Assembly: GCF_900103215.1 (NCBI RefSeq)
Contig: NZ_FNGV01000003.1
Coordinates: 62,001-126,000 of the forward strand
Source: Kriegella aquimaris
GTDB taxonomy: Bacteria; Bacteroidota; Bacteroidia; Flavobacteriales; Flavobacteriaceae
Length of the DNA: 64,000 bases
Reading direction: 5' to 3'
Under the pieces are notes generated by a model. It was not told where the DNA came from. It did no database searches and was given only the letters and a program-made list of their open reading frames with translations. A program made the position numbers and the translations under genes. Shown here piece after piece: positions 1 through 9,104 of the stretch; position 1 is the stretch's first letter; each line of letters starts with the position of its first letter.

Positions 1-2
1 CA

Positions 3-398
3 GGAGTAACTCCTTTAAAAAGAGATGACCGGGAAACGAAAAAGGCATATTTTAATTTTGCGTTTCGGTATGATCAAAGTAAATTTAATAATTTACCTAT
101 TGACAAATTTAGAGCTGCATTAGAAGCTGAATTGGGCATAATAGTAGACGCATGTTATGAGCCGTTAAATAATTGTTCGCTTTATGTGCCGCACACTAAA
201 CCAGCACGGCACAAACTAAATGAAAGTTATTGGGCAGCAATAGATCCCAAACGTTTTTCACTACCTGTTAGTGAACGCATTTTTGAAAAAGAGTCAGTTT
301 GTTTACACCACAAAATTCTTATGGGTACTAAAGCAGATATGGACTTGATTGCGAGGGCCATTCAAAAAGTATACGATAACGCCGAATCTCTTTTTTAA
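3..398 (+). CDS. DegT/DnrJ/EryC1/StrS-family aminotransferase, C-terminal part (5' end outside window)
   Basis: The reading frame is open from the left edge and ends at a TAA at 396-398, so only about the last 131 residues are present. They contain an NFAFRYD stretch and a C-terminal region with HTKPARHKLNESYW and VSERIFEKESVCLHH, which match the C-terminal small domain of PLP-dependent sugar aminotransferases of the DegT/StrS family. These enzymes aminate keto-sugars or keto-inositols. The PLP lysine would lie upstream of the window and cannot be checked. The Gfo/Idh/MocA gene begins 24 bases downstream and a ROK kinase follows, so the three are probably one operon for an amino-sugar or inositol-type compound. 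The substrate is not readable from this fragment. Confidence 0.75.
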   Translation, partial: GVTPLKRDDRETKKAYFNFAFRYDQSKFNNLPIDKFRAALEAELGIIVDACYEPLNNCSLYVPHTKPARHKLNESYWAAIDPKRFSLPVSERIFEKESVCLHHKILMGTKADMDLIARAIQKVYDNAESLF

Positions 399-422
399 AG
401 CCAGTTTTAACAAGAACACCCT

Positions 423-1430
423 ATGAATACCATTAAAATAGCGCTAATCGGAGTCGGGTACATTGCAGACTATCATGCTCGTGGATTACAAACCATTCCG
501 AATGTGGAAATTGTTTGTGTAGTTTCCAAACGTATCGAAAGTGCCAAAAAATTTGCTGCTAAATATGATATTAAAGAAGCTTATACAGATATTCAGAAAG
601 TAATCGATAATGGCGAAATTGATGGGGTCATTATCAGTACGCCCAATCAATTTCATGCACCTTACGCTATTTCATTTTTAGAAAGTGGTAAGGACGTTTT
701 TCTTGAGAAACCCATGGGAATGAACCCTGAAGAGGGCCGACAAATTGATGCCGCGGCCAAGGCAAATAACCGATTGGTCATGGTCGGCCACATGTGGCGT
801 TTTGATATCGATACTAATTATATCAAAGATGCCATCGATGCCGGGAAGCTGGGGAGAATTTTTAAGACGAAAGGCTACGGTATTCATGAAAATTGGGGGC
901 CAGAAGGTTGGTTTACCAAGAAAGAGTTGGCCGGTGGCGGTGCCCTCGCAGATATGGGCGTTCATGCCATAGATACTGTAAGATACCTTATTGGTGACCC
1001 GAAACCCGTTAAGGTTTATGCTAGAATTTCAACGGAATTCGGCGATTACGATGTCGATGACACCGGCATTATTATAATTACATGGGACAATGAAGTAGAA
1101 AGCATTATTGAAAGTGGTTGGTGGCATCCACATATGGATGGACCTGAAGCGAGTACGGGGCTTTTCGGAACCAAAGGCTATGCAAGTTTATTTCCGACCT
1201 TATTGAAGCTAACGACAGGCGTAGAATCTTCCGAAGAGATTGTCCCTGACCTACCCAAGCGGGAAGACCATTGTGCCCAAATAATATATACCAAACAAAT
1301 GGAACATTTTGTAGACTGCATCAAAAGTCGAACTCCCCCCATACCTGGTATATTGGAAGGACAAATTGTATTGGATATCGTAAATGCAGCATATAAATCT
1401 TCCGAAACGGGAGAAGCTGTTAACCTTTGA
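423..1430 (+). CDS. Gfo/Idh/MocA-family NAD(P)-dependent oxidoreductase
   Basis: This is a 335-residue cytoplasmic protein of normal family length. Residues 5-20 form the Rossmann loop (GVGYIADYH). The family signature EKPMG lies near residue 96 and supplies the catalytic-site lysine. The region GGGALADMGVHAIDTVRYL around residue 170-190 holds the conserved DxxxHxxD-type active-site histidine. Members oxidise or reduce hydroxyl groups of sugars and inositols with NAD(P). There is no signal peptide, unlike the second family member at 58.5 kb. It sits between an aminotransferase and a ROK kinase with gaps of 24 and 4 bases, which suggests cotranscription and a shared sugar pathway. The exact substrate is not determined by the sequence. 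Confidence 0.88.
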   Translation: MNTIKIALIGVGYIADYHARGLQTIPNVEIVCVVSKRIESAKKFAAKYDIKEAYTDIQKVIDNGEIDGVIISTPNQFHAPYAISFLESGKDVFLEKPMGMNPEEGRQIDAAAKANNRLVMVGHMWRFDIDTNYIKDAIDAGKLGRIFKTKGYGIHENWGPEGWFTKKELAGGGALADMGVHAIDTVRYLIGDPKPVKVYARISTEFGDYDVDDTGIIIITWDNEVESIIESGWWHPHMDGPEASTGLFGTKGYASLFPTLLKLTTGVESSEEIVPDLPKREDHCAQIIYTKQMEHFVDCIKSRTPPIPGILEGQIVLDIVNAAYKSSETGEAVNL

Positions 1431-1434
1431 GCTA

Positions 1435-2382
1435 ATGACAATCAATAAAAATTTAAAATATGCCGTAGGCGTTGATTTAGGAGGCACCTTCGTAAAGGTT
1501 GCCTTGATATCAGAACTTGGTGACATCCTTTTTAAAAACATGCTACCTATAGGTAGTGATGCCAATAAGCAGATTATTTTAGACACTATTGAAAAAATTA
1601 TTCTGATTACTATTGACCAAGCCATTGAAAACGACTTAAAAGTTATCGGCATTGGCATAGGAACCCCGGGAATCATCTATAATGGGGTACTCTACGGAGG
1701 TGCAGACAACCTTAATGGGTGGGAGAATATCGACCTTGCCAATTATTATTCAAAAATTTTCAATCTTCCCGTTCAGGTAGATAATGATGCAAATCTGATG
1801 GGATTGGGTGAATTCTATTATGGCGCGGCAAAAGGCTGTACAGATGCCGTTTGCCTAACGGTTGGCACTGGTATCGGAGGTGCCATCATTGCAAATGGAG
1901 CCTTGTATGGAGGGTTTAAGAATAGAGGTACGGAATTAGGCCATATCGTTGTGGAACACAACGGGCCAAACTGCAATTGCGGAGGAAAAGGATGCTTGGA
2001 ACAATATGCTTCCACTACAGCATTAATTCAACGATATGCTACCCTCACGGGTATGGATATTAAAAATCTGAACGGCCATTATATTGTCGATAAATATCAT
2101 GAAAACGAGGAGCATGCCGTAAAGTGTCTTCAAGAACAAACCGATTATTTGGGGCACGGAATTGCATCATTTATAAATGTTTTCGCTCCTCAAAAAGTTG
2201 TTATCGGTGGAGGAATTTCAGATGCGGGACAATTCTATATTGATATGGTCGGCGCAGCGGCCACAAAATATATGATGTCAGATTGTGGAGGGCATACCGA
2301 AGTTGTCGGCGCGAAACTGGGGAATGCAGCGGGAAGCCTTGGCGCCGCCGCGTTGCTACTTAAAAATCCTGCTTTACAATAA
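1435..2382 (+). CDS. ROK-family sugar kinase (glucokinase-like)
   Basis: The start at 1435 was chosen because it lies 4 bases after the preceding stop and gives an N-terminus leading straight into the ATP-binding motif AVGVDLGGTFVKVAL. An upstream ATG at 1384 would overlap the neighbour by 47 bases. The protein has 315 residues. It carries VDNDANLMGLGE, containing the catalytic Asp of ROK kinases, and the zinc motif CNCGGKGC (Cys180, Cys182, Cys187) followed by LEQYAS. GTGIGGAII around residue 144 is the second phosphate-binding loop. There is no N-terminal helix-turn-helix, so this is a kinase and not a ROK repressor. It probably phosphorylates glucose or a related hexose or amino sugar made or used by the two upstream enzymes. 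Confidence 0.88.
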   Translation: MTINKNLKYAVGVDLGGTFVKVALISELGDILFKNMLPIGSDANKQIILDTIEKIILITIDQAIENDLKVIGIGIGTPGIIYNGVLYGGADNLNGWENIDLANYYSKIFNLPVQVDNDANLMGLGEFYYGAAKGCTDAVCLTVGTGIGGAIIANGALYGGFKNRGTELGHIVVEHNGPNCNCGGKGCLEQYASTTALIQRYATLTGMDIKNLNGHYIVDKYHENEEHAVKCLQEQTDYLGHGIASFINVFAPQKVVIGGGISDAGQFYIDMVGAAATKYMMSDCGGHTEVVGAKLGNAAGSLGAAALLLKNPALQ

Positions 2383-2495
2383 AAGATGCCCGATTTTGAG
2401 AGAAGGGTCGGCATTAGTTTCCATTTTGCTACAGCCCTCAATTTAGGCGTATGGTGGCAAGCTAGGGAAAAAATTCTTCGAATTTTGACTAGATA

Positions 2496-3002
2496 CTATG
2501 CCTCGCCACGTGGGGGATACTCCTTATCAACGATATAATCTATAGCTTTTAGAAGGTCGTCAAATTGAGGTCTGGCAAATGGCATACTCTGTATAGAAGC
2601 GCTGTACAAGGTGCAATCGGGTCGAATCAAGAAGAGTCCGGGTTCAATAAAAGTTTCCGGTTCATCTTTAATTCCTTTCGAAATAAAAAGCCTCCATTCG
2701 CGTGCCGCCTCTATATTGAAATCATAGCCAATCGGCACATCGGCCACTTTCCATTCCTCATAGGAAGCCAGTGCCTTTTCCTTGGTATCGGAGCTTATTG
2801 CGATTACATTTACACCGCGTTCGGTAAATTGTGATATCTTTTTTTGAAGTTCCTGCAAATAAGTTTTGCAAACAGGGCAATGTTTACCCCTATAAAAAAC
2901 AACCATGGTAAAGTGTTTGGGCTTTTGATCGTTCAAAGCCCAACGGGTATTATTTACTAAATCTACTTCTATTTCAGGTACTTTATCTTTAGGTTTCAAC
3001 AT
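2496..3002 (-). CDS. Peroxiredoxin-like (AhpC/TSA) family protein
   Basis: This 168-residue cytoplasmic protein has a thioredoxin fold. The active-site segment VVFYRGKHCPVC places two cysteines at about 42 and 45, in a CPVC arrangement and not the classic single peroxidatic cysteine of PVCT. QKKISQFTERGVNVIAISSDT is the usual second half of the AhpC/TSA core. It probably reduces peroxides or other thiol-reactive oxidants. The ATG at 3002 is the natural start. The neighbour upstream on the same strand is an NAD(P)-binding protein 47 bases away, and the two may be cotranscribed as a small stress-response pair. Substrate and reductant are unknown. Confidence 0.82.
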   Translation of the reverse strand: MLKPKDKVPEIEVDLVNNTRWALNDQKPKHFTMVVFYRGKHCPVCKTYLQELQKKISQFTERGVNVIAISSDTKEKALASYEEWKVADVPIGYDFNIEAAREWRLFISKGIKDEPETFIEPGLFLIRPDCTLYSASIQSMPFARPQFDDLLKAIDYIVDKEYPPRGEA

Positions 3003-3049
3003 TGCATATACTCTTCTTTAAACATATTATTTCGCTCCAATCGCTATTG

Positions 3050-3703
3050 CTATACTATTGTATTGGTAGCTTCGCTAATAGGCGTATCACCTGATACTAT
3101 TTCAAAAGTCGTTTTATTCGCCTTACCGCCTCGCAATACATCCACTAAAGTTTGTGCTACATCATCCCTACTGATCGATCCTGAATTATTTAGCTTTTTA
3201 TCTAGTTTTATTTTCCCCGTACCATTGTCGTTGGTCAATGTTCCCGGTCTTACGATAACATAATCAAGATTACTGGCCTTCAAATATTCGTCAGCATTAT
3301 GCTTAGCCTCCAAGTATTCCTTAAGATCAGCTGCGTTTTCTGGCTCGTCTGCACCCATAGAACTTAACATCACGAACTTTTTTAAACCAACATTTTTCGA
3401 AGCATCAATCAGTTTCTTAGCGCCGTTTTGATCCACCTTCACTACTTTCTCACCACCAGAACCGGCTGCAAACACAACTTTATCTATATTTTTGACAGTA
3501 TGCGAAACATCTTCTTCCAAATCTCCCAAAACCGTTTCTATTTGTTCTTTTTTAAAGTGTTCCATCTGACTCTCTTTCCTTACCATCGCAACTGGATTGA
3601 ATTCATATGAGGCTTTTAAAAGTGCCGTAATCTTTTTCCCTGTGGTACCGTTGGCACCGGCGATTAAAACATTCTCCATATTATTATTTTTATTTGTTTT
3701 CAT
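3050..3703 (-). CDS. NAD(P)-binding SDR / NmrA-like epimerase-family protein
   Basis: This 217-residue atypical short-chain dehydrogenase opens with the dinucleotide-binding motif VLIAGANGTTGKKI (GxxGxxG). It has the conserved VVFAAGSGG turn and VMLSSMGAD (the SDR serine strand), followed by YVIVRPGTLT. This combination is typical of small NAD(P)H-binding proteins annotated as NAD-dependent epimerases or YwnB/YtfG-like quinone or stress proteins. The ATG at 3703 gives the full frame. A second ATG at 3679 is equally good, because the first eight residues are a Lys/Asn-rich extension outside the fold. It may be cotranscribed with the peroxiredoxin-like gene. The catalytic substrate is unknown. 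Confidence 0.8.
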   Translation of the reverse strand: MKTNKNNNMENVLIAGANGTTGKKITALLKASYEFNPVAMVRKESQMEHFKKEQIETVLGDLEEDVSHTVKNIDKVVFAAGSGGEKVVKVDQNGAKKLIDASKNVGLKKFVMLSSMGADEPENAADLKEYLEAKHNADEYLKASNLDYVIVRPGTLTNDNGTGKIKLDKKLNNSGSISRDDVAQTLVDVLRGGKANKTTFEIVSGDTPISEATNTIV

Positions 3704-3814
3704 ATATCTACAAAAGTCATCATTCTGTTCACCAAGCTTTGATGCATACTAATTGAATATTGACGCATATCAAAAAGCCACTAAGCCCTATAACCAGAAA
3801 ATAGCTGTATTTAA

Positions 3815-4051
3815 AAAAGGGAATATGCCTATGACCAACTGAATATTACTAAAAAAAGCGGTAGAATTACACCAATTTTGGAATACCGAAAAAAAATAAA
3901 CCTGACCAAACTAAAAAAGGCATTCCTGGAAATTGAAAGAAGAGTTCAGGCCTTCCATTTTATGTTTCATAAAGCAAATGTACCGCAACCGTACTTGAGT
4001 AAATTAAGACCATTTTTATTAGCTTTCGAATGGTTCACAAAACTTCATTAA
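3815..4051 (+). pseudogene. Possible gene relic (79 stop-free codons, no start)
   Basis: One forward frame is open for 79 codons ending in TAA at 4049-4051. It has no ATG, GTG or TTG start near its 5' end, and TAA precedes it at 3812. The translation has protein-like composition, with ITPILEYRKK, FLEIERRVQAFHFMF and LSKLRPFLLAFEWFTKLH, but matches no family I recognise. It may be the degraded C-terminus of a lost gene, or chance. Confidence 0.2.
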
Positions 4052-4151
4052 TTAAACTTGAAATCAAGAAAACTTGGGTTTCCAAAACTCAATTCCCTGT
4101 TGAACGTCGTAATTTTAAGCTTCATTAATTTCTTATGACTGCTACTTTTAA

Positions 4152-4159
4152 TAGCTTTG
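4152..4159 (+). promoter_or_regulatory. Candidate -7 promoter element for leuC
   Basis: TAGCTTTG fits the Bacteroidota -7 consensus TAnnTTTG and lies 24 bases before the leuC ATG. No clear TTG is seen at the -33 position, so this is a partial match. Confidence 0.4.
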
Positions 4160-4183
4160 CAAGCTTAGAATTATCAAAACAAA

Positions 4184-5599
4184 ATGAGTACAAAGAAGAC
4201 ATTATTTGACAAAGTGTGGGATTCCCACGTGGTACACCATATCGAAAACGGCCCTGATGTATTGTTCATCGACCGTCATATGGTTCATGAAGTAACCAGC
4301 CCTGTTGCATTTTTAGGAATTAAAGATCGTGGCATTCGGGTGATGTATCCAGAAAAGACTTTTGCTACGGCAGACCACAACACACCAACTATCAACCAAC
4401 ATTTACCTGTTGCCGACCCTCTTTCCGCCAATCAGTTAAGGGCTTTGGAAGAAAATTCCAATGAATATGGTATTTCCTATTGGGGCCTTGGCCACGAAAA
4501 AAACGGTATCGTACATGTTGTTGGGCCCGAATACGGTATTACCCAACCGGGAGCGACTATCGTTTGCGGTGATTCACATACCTCTACCCATGGTGCTTTC
4601 GGTGCTATTGCTTTTGGCATTGGTACTTCGGAAGTAGAAATGGTTTTGGCAACACAGTGTATCATGCAGACCAAGCCTAAGAGCATGCGTATTACGGTCA
4701 ATGGAAGCTTAAGTAAAGCGGTGACTCCTAAAGATGTCGCGCTTTATATTATTTCTCAACTGACTACATCGGGAGCCACTGGATATTTTGTAGAATATGC
4801 AGGTGAAGTGTTCCGAAATATGTCCATGGAAGGGCGAATGACCGTATGTAACCTCAGTATAGAAATGGGCGCACGTGGTGGTATGATAGCGCCCGATGAA
4901 AAGACATTTGAGTATGTTAAGGGAAGGGAGTTTACTCCTGAAGGTGCCGCTTGGGACAAAGCCATGACTTACTGGGAATCTCTAGTCACTGACGAAGGAG
5001 CCGAGTATGATAAGGAAGTTGTTTTTGATGCTGCCGATATTGAACCGATGATTACCTACGGTACCAATCCGGGAATGGGCATCGGAATTTCCCATGGTAT
5101 TCCTGTAGCGGAATCGCTGGAGGGCGGAGTTGCTACCTACAAAAAATCGCTGCAGTATATGGATTTCCACGAAGGCGATAGCATGATAGGCAAAAGAATA
5201 GATTTTGTTTTTCTTGGAAGTTGTACCAATGGTCGTATCGAAGATTTTAGGGCCTTCACTTCCCTAATAAAAGGTCGACAAAAAGCAGACCATGTCACCG
5301 CATGGTTAGTACCTGGCTCACACAAAGTAGAAGCTGCCATTAAAGAAGAGGGCCTTTTGGATATCTTGACAGATGCAGGGTTTGAACTTCGTGAACCTGG
5401 ATGTTCGGCTTGTTTGGCCATGAACGATGACAAAGTACCAGCAGGCAAATATGCGGTCAGTACTTCAAACAGAAACTTCGAAGGAAGACAGGGACCTGGA
5501 TCACGGACATTATTGGCAAGCCCCTTAGTGGCGGCCGCAGCCGCAGTTACCGGAAAGGTTACGGACCCTAGGGAACTAATGGAATTTGAAACCGCATAA
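4184..5599 (+). CDS. leuC: 3-Isopropylmalate dehydratase, large subunit
   Basis: This aconitase-family large subunit (471 residues, the usual length) isomerises 2-isopropylmalate to 3-isopropylmalate in leucine synthesis, as a heterodimer with LeuD. The three [4Fe-4S] cluster ligands are visible: Cys347 in GSCTNGR, and Cys407 and Cys410 in GCSACLAMN. Other signatures are [24 protein letters not shown] and the C-terminal [10 protein letters not shown]. It is first in the leuC-leuD-leuA-type-leuB operon, with 111 bases before leuD. The ATG at 4184 lies 24 bases after the candidate promoter element. Confidence 0.97.
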   Translation: MSTKKTLFDKVWDSHVVHHIENGPDVLFIDRHMVHEVTSPVAFLGIKDRGIRVMYPEKTFATADHNTPTINQHLPVADPLSANQLRALEENSNEYGISYWGLGHEKNGIVHVVGPEYGITQPGATIVCGDSHTSTHGAFGAIAFGIGTSEVEMVLATQCIMQTKPKSMRITVNGSLSKAVTPKDVALYIISQLTTSGATGYFVEYAGEVFRNMSMEGRMTVCNLSIEMGARGGMIAPDEKTFEYVKGREFTPEGAAWDKAMTYWESLVTDEGAEYDKEVVFDAADIEPMITYGTNPGMGIGISHGIPVAESLEGGVATYKKSLQYMDFHEGDSMIGKRIDFVFLGSCTNGRIEDFRAFTSLIKGRQKADHVTAWLVPGSHKVEAAIKEEGLLDILTDAGFELREPGCSACLAMNDDKVPAGKYAVSTSNRNFEGRQGPGSRTLLASPLVAAAAAVTGKVTDPRELMEFETA

Positions 5600-5710
5600 A
5601 TAGAGTCGTCTCTGCGAATGTAGCATTGCAAACTGCCGAAACCCATCCTAAATTTTAGTGGGAGTGTTTCATATCATTCAAAAGGACAGTTAACAAACAA
5701 ATACACAAAA

Positions 5711-6307
5711 ATGGCATACGATAAATTCAATATACTTACAAGCAGCGCTGTTCCATTGCCGATCGAAAATGTAGATACCGATCAAATCATTCCAGCACGT
5801 TTTTTAAAAGCAACCGAACGTAAGGGTTTTGGCGACAATTTGTTTCGTGATTGGCGTTACAATGCAGACAATACTCCTAAAGAGAACTTTGTACTAAATA
5901 ATCCTATTTATAGCGGTAAAATTTTAGTCGGTGGTAAAAACTTCGGTTCCGGTTCTTCTCGCGAGCATGCGGCTTGGGCCGTCTACGATTATGGATTCCG
6001 TTGCGTTGTTTCCAGTTTTTTCGCCGATATCTTTAGAAACAACTGTTTGAACATTGGCGTTTTACCAGTTCAGGTGAGTGCCGAGTTTTTAGATAAAATC
6101 TATAAAGCTATCGAGACAGACCCAAATACCGAATTGGAAATTAGCCTGCCCGATCAAACCATAACTATTAAGGCCACGGGCGCTAAAGAGAGTTTTGACA
6201 TCAACGACTACAAAAAAGCGAATATGTTGAACGGATTCGATGATATTGACTACTTATTGAACATTAAAGAAGATATTCGGGAATTCGCACTAGACAGACC
6301 ACTTTAA
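5711..6307 (+). CDS. leuD: 3-Isopropylmalate dehydratase, small subunit
   Basis: This is the 198-residue swivel-domain partner of LeuC, of normal length. It begins FNILTSSAVPLPIENVDTDQIIPARFLK, the family signature, and has GKNFGSGSSREHAAWA around residue 80-95, which carries the substrate-binding Ser/Arg loop. The C-terminal ANMLNGFDDIDYLL is typical. It follows leuC by 111 bases and precedes the 2-isopropylmalate-synthase-type gene by 127 bases that hold a REP-like inverted repeat. Confidence 0.97.
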   Translation: MAYDKFNILTSSAVPLPIENVDTDQIIPARFLKATERKGFGDNLFRDWRYNADNTPKENFVLNNPIYSGKILVGGKNFGSGSSREHAAWAVYDYGFRCVVSSFFADIFRNNCLNIGVLPVQVSAEFLDKIYKAIETDPNTELEISLPDQTITIKATGAKESFDINDYKKANMLNGFDDIDYLLNIKEDIREFALDRPL

Positions 6308-6434
6308 ATTACGTATTTGCGAGAAATATTTTCGTGACGAACCAAACTTTTCAAATCGGTTAGACATCTTAAAATGACCGCTTCGCTGAATTGGTCGTTT
6401 CATTTGACCTGCTCGCAATGACGAATACTAGAAA
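6308..6434. repeat. REP-like intergenic palindromic element
   Basis: This 127-bp gap contains TTTGCGAG near 6319 and the near-complementary CTCGCAATGACGA at its 3' end (about 6412-6424), with an inner imperfect inverted repeat AAATGACC / GGTCGTTTCATTT (6373-6405). CTCGCAATGAC blocks flanking a GCTTCGC core are, from memory, a common dispersed intergenic element in Flavobacteriia. With only one copy here, repeat status is inferred. Confidence 0.4.
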
Positions 6435-7949
6435 ATGAAAAGAACCATCGAAATCATGGATACCACCCTGCGTGATGGGGAACAGACCTCTGGGGTATCC
6501 TTTTCCGCTTCTGAAAAGTTGACGCTGGCCAAGTTGTTACTTGACGAATTACAAGTGGATCGTATCGAGGTGGCCTCCGCACGGGTTTCGGATGGAGAAC
6601 TTGAAGCTGTACAAAAAATAACCAATTGGGCAGCGTCACAAAACTACTTGGATCGTATTGAAGTATTGACTTTTGTTGACCGGGGGGTCTCACTGGAATG
6701 GATGCAAAAGGCAGGGGCTAAAGTTCAAAATTTATTGACCAAGGGCTCCTTGAACCATTTAACGCATCAACTTAAACAAACTCCGGAACAACATTTTGCA
6801 GCCATTGAAGAAAATGTGGTTCAAGCTCAAGAATTAGGTTTTACTACCAATGTCTACCTGGAAGATTGGAGCAACGGAATGCGTAATTCAAAGGAATATG
6901 TATTTCAGTTTTTAGACTTTTTGACCACACAACCGGTAAAACGAATTCTACTACCCGATACCTTGGGTGTTTTGACCCATACGGAAACCCATGAATATAT
7001 AGCGGAAATTATCGTAAGATATCCGAACAGCCATTTTGACTTTCACGGTCACAACGATTATGATTTGAGTGTGGCAAATGTAATGGAAGCCTTAAAAGCA
7101 GGTTGTCATGGACTGCATTTGACGGTGAACGGTATGGGTGAACGGGCTGGCAACGCTCCCTTAGCAAGTGTTGTAGCTGTAATTAACGACTTTCATCCTG
7201 ATATAAAAATCGGGGTAAAAGAAACAGCACTCTATAAAGTAAGCAAACTGGTCTCTGCCTTTACAGGTTTTGGGATTCCTGCGAACAAACCTATTGTAGG
7301 CGATAATGTTTTTACACAAACAGCTGGCATACATGCAGATGGGGATAGTAAAAAGAATCTTTATTTTAACGACTTATTACCCGAACGATTTGGCCGTAAG
7401 CGTAAATATGCCTTAGGAAAAACTTCTGGGAAAGCGAACATCCAAAAGAACCTTCAAGAACTAGGCCTGACCCTTAATGACGAGGAAATTAAAAAGGTGA
7501 CGCAACGCATAATAGAGTTGGGCGATAAAAAAGAGCGGGTCACCAAAGAAGATTTGCCCTATATAATTTCCGACGTCTTGGATACCGTGGCCAAACAACA
7601 ACGTGTGTTTGTAAAATCGTATGTGCTTACCCATGCCAAAGGACTAAAACCTTCCACGGCAGTAGCCGTTGAAATCGATGGGGAGCTGCATGAAGCGCAT
7701 GCGCATGGAGATGGCCAATATGATGCTTTTATGAACGCTCTTCGAAGTATTTATAAAAACAAAAAAAAGGCATTTCCCGAGTTAACCGATTATGCCGTGA
7801 GAATTCCCCCAGGCAGCAACTCTGATGCCTTATGTGAAACCATTATTACTTGGGAACACGAAGGAAAAGAATTTATTACACGTGGGTTGGATTCCGATCA
7901 AACGGTTTCAGCCATCAAAGCCACGGAAAAAATGTTGAATATCATATAA
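6435..7949 (+). CDS. leuA: 2-Isopropylmalate synthase / citramalate synthase family protein
   Basis: This 504-residue acyl-CoA condensing enzyme has an N-terminal HMGL-like TIM barrel opening with MDTTLRDGEQ (8-17), the metal-binding HGHND (204-208) and VNGMGERAGNAPL around 231-243. A C-terminal LeuA allosteric domain covers about residues 390-504, where end-product feedback acts. Its place between leuD and leuB argues for condensing 2-ketoisovalerate with acetyl-CoA, the first leucine step. The 504-residue form resembles the LeuA/CimA group, in which (R)-citramalate synthase cannot be excluded by motif reading. The presence of ilvA nearby makes a citramalate route to isoleucine unnecessary. 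The class is certain, the exact substrate less so. Confidence 0.85.
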   Translation: MKRTIEIMDTTLRDGEQTSGVSFSASEKLTLAKLLLDELQVDRIEVASARVSDGELEAVQKITNWAASQNYLDRIEVLTFVDRGVSLEWMQKAGAKVQNLLTKGSLNHLTHQLKQTPEQHFAAIEENVVQAQELGFTTNVYLEDWSNGMRNSKEYVFQFLDFLTTQPVKRILLPDTLGVLTHTETHEYIAEIIVRYPNSHFDFHGHNDYDLSVANVMEALKAGCHGLHLTVNGMGERAGNAPLASVVAVINDFHPDIKIGVKETALYKVSKLVSAFTGFGIPANKPIVGDNVFTQTAGIHADGDSKKNLYFNDLLPERFGRKRKYALGKTSGKANIQKNLQELGLTLNDEEIKKVTQRIIELGDKKERVTKEDLPYIISDVLDTVAKQQRVFVKSYVLTHAKGLKPSTAVAVEIDGELHEAHAHGDGQYDAFMNALRSIYKNKKKAFPELTDYAVRIPPGSNSDALCETIITWEHEGKEFITRGLDSDQTVSAIKATEKMLNII

Positions 7950-7968
7950 CCTAAATAGACTCTAGTAC

Positions 7969-9024
7969 ATGAAACTGAATATAGCCCTTTTAGCCGGAGA
8001 TGGAATAGGCCCCGAAGTTATTGATCAAGCTGTAAAAGTATCGAACGCGATTGCTAAAAAATTCAACCACGAAATAAGTTGGTCTCCTGCCTTGACAGGT
8101 GCAGCGGCCATAGATGCCGTTGGAGAGCCCTACCCAGATGAAACACATGAGGTATGTGCCAGTGCGGATGCCGTTTTGTTCGGTGCCATTGGCCACCCCC
8201 GTTTTGACAACGATCCGTCAGCAAAAGTGCGTCCAGAGCAAGGCTTATTAAAAATGCGTCAAAAATTGGGTCTTTTCGCCAATGTTAGACCAACATTTAC
8301 ATTTCCGTCGCTTATCGATAAGTCTCCCCTGAAGCGCGAGCGAATCGAGGGAACCGATTTAATCATTCTTAGAGAGCTTACCGGAGGTATTTATTTCGGG
8401 GAGCGCGGAAGAAAAGACGATGGCAACACCGCTTTTGATACCATGACCTACCAACGTTTTGAAATAGAACGATTGGCAAAAAAAGGGTTTGAAATGGCGT
8501 TAAAACGTTCTAAAAAATTGTGTTGTGTGGACAAAGCAAATGTTTTAGAGTCTTCACGTCTATGGCGCGAGACCGTTCAAGCAATGGAAAAAGACTATCC
8601 CGAAGTAGAAGTTTCGTATGAGTTCATCGATGCGGTAGCCATGCGTTTGGTACAATGGCCCAAAGACTATGATGTAATCATTACCGCCAATCTTTTTGGT
8701 GATATTCTGACCGATGAAGCTTCTGTAATTGCAGGATCAATGGGATTAATGCCTTCTTCTTCCGTAGGAAGTAAAGTATCATTATACGAGCCCATTCACG
8801 GTTCTTATCCACAAGCAGCAGGTAAGGATATAGCCAACCCATTGGCCACTGTATTATCGGCAGCTATGCTATTTGAAGATATGGATTTGAATGCCGAGGC
8901 CCAAGCGATTCGCGATGTAGTAAACAAATCATTAGCTGAAGGTATTGTTACCGAAGATTTGGCCGAAGGCGGAAAAGCTTATAAAACCAGTGAAGTTGGT
9001 GATTGGTTGGCAAAGAATATTTAA
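7969..9024 (+). CDS. leuB: 3-Isopropylmalate dehydrogenase
   Basis: This 351-residue beta-decarboxylating dehydrogenase has GDGIGPEVI at residues 10-18, the substrate-binding REL(T)GGIYFGERG, and the metal/NAD loop ending GSMGLMPSSSVG and EPIHGSYPQAAGKDIANP, which marks IPMDH of the NAD type. It oxidises and decarboxylates 3-isopropylmalate to 2-ketoisocaproate. It is the last gene of the leu operon, starts 19 bases after the leuA-type gene and is followed by a strong bidirectional terminator hairpin. Confidence 0.97.
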   Translation: MKLNIALLAGDGIGPEVIDQAVKVSNAIAKKFNHEISWSPALTGAAAIDAVGEPYPDETHEVCASADAVLFGAIGHPRFDNDPSAKVRPEQGLLKMRQKLGLFANVRPTFTFPSLIDKSPLKRERIEGTDLIILRELTGGIYFGERGRKDDGNTAFDTMTYQRFEIERLAKKGFEMALKRSKKLCCVDKANVLESSRLWRETVQAMEKDYPEVEVSYEFIDAVAMRLVQWPKDYDVIITANLFGDILTDEASVIAGSMGLMPSSSVGSKVSLYEPIHGSYPQAAGKDIANPLATVLSAAMLFEDMDLNAEAQAIRDVVNKSLAEGIVTEDLAEGGKAYKTSEVGDWLAKNI

Positions 9025-9045
9025 GCCATTAACTTAGAATATATA

Positions 9046-9083
9046 AAAACCCCGAAACGCGTTTACACGAGTTTCGGGGTTTT
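9046..9083. terminator. Bidirectional rho-independent terminator
   Basis: A perfect 13-bp inverted repeat, AAAACCCCGAAAC / GTTTCGGGGTTTT, encloses a 12-base loop. A-rich sequence on one side and T-rich on the other give a terminator on both strands. It lies between the convergent leuB (+) and MFS exporter (-) genes. Confidence 0.9.
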
Positions 9084-9104
9084 ACCTTTGAGTTAGTAAT
9101 TTTA

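Larger units (their letters stand above)
3704..4183. other. 480-bp spacer with leu promoter candidate and a possible gene relic
   Basis: This is a divergent spacer between the epimerase-like gene (-) and leuC (+). Its last 40 bases hold a Bacteroidota-type -7 element before leuC, and positions 3815-4051 are stop-free in one forward frame, listed separately. I see no T-box, riboswitch-like fold or leader peptide rich in Leu codons. The remainder is AT-rich without clear repeats. Confidence 0.6.

Noticed and set aside
1384-1434. Upstream start of the ROK kinase at 1384
   Set aside because: It would overlap the preceding gene by 47 bases and add residues outside the ATP-binding fold; the ATG at 1435 is well placed.
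3704-4183. Leucine attenuator or T-box before leuC
   Set aside because: No Leu-codon run, specifier loop or terminator pair was seen.
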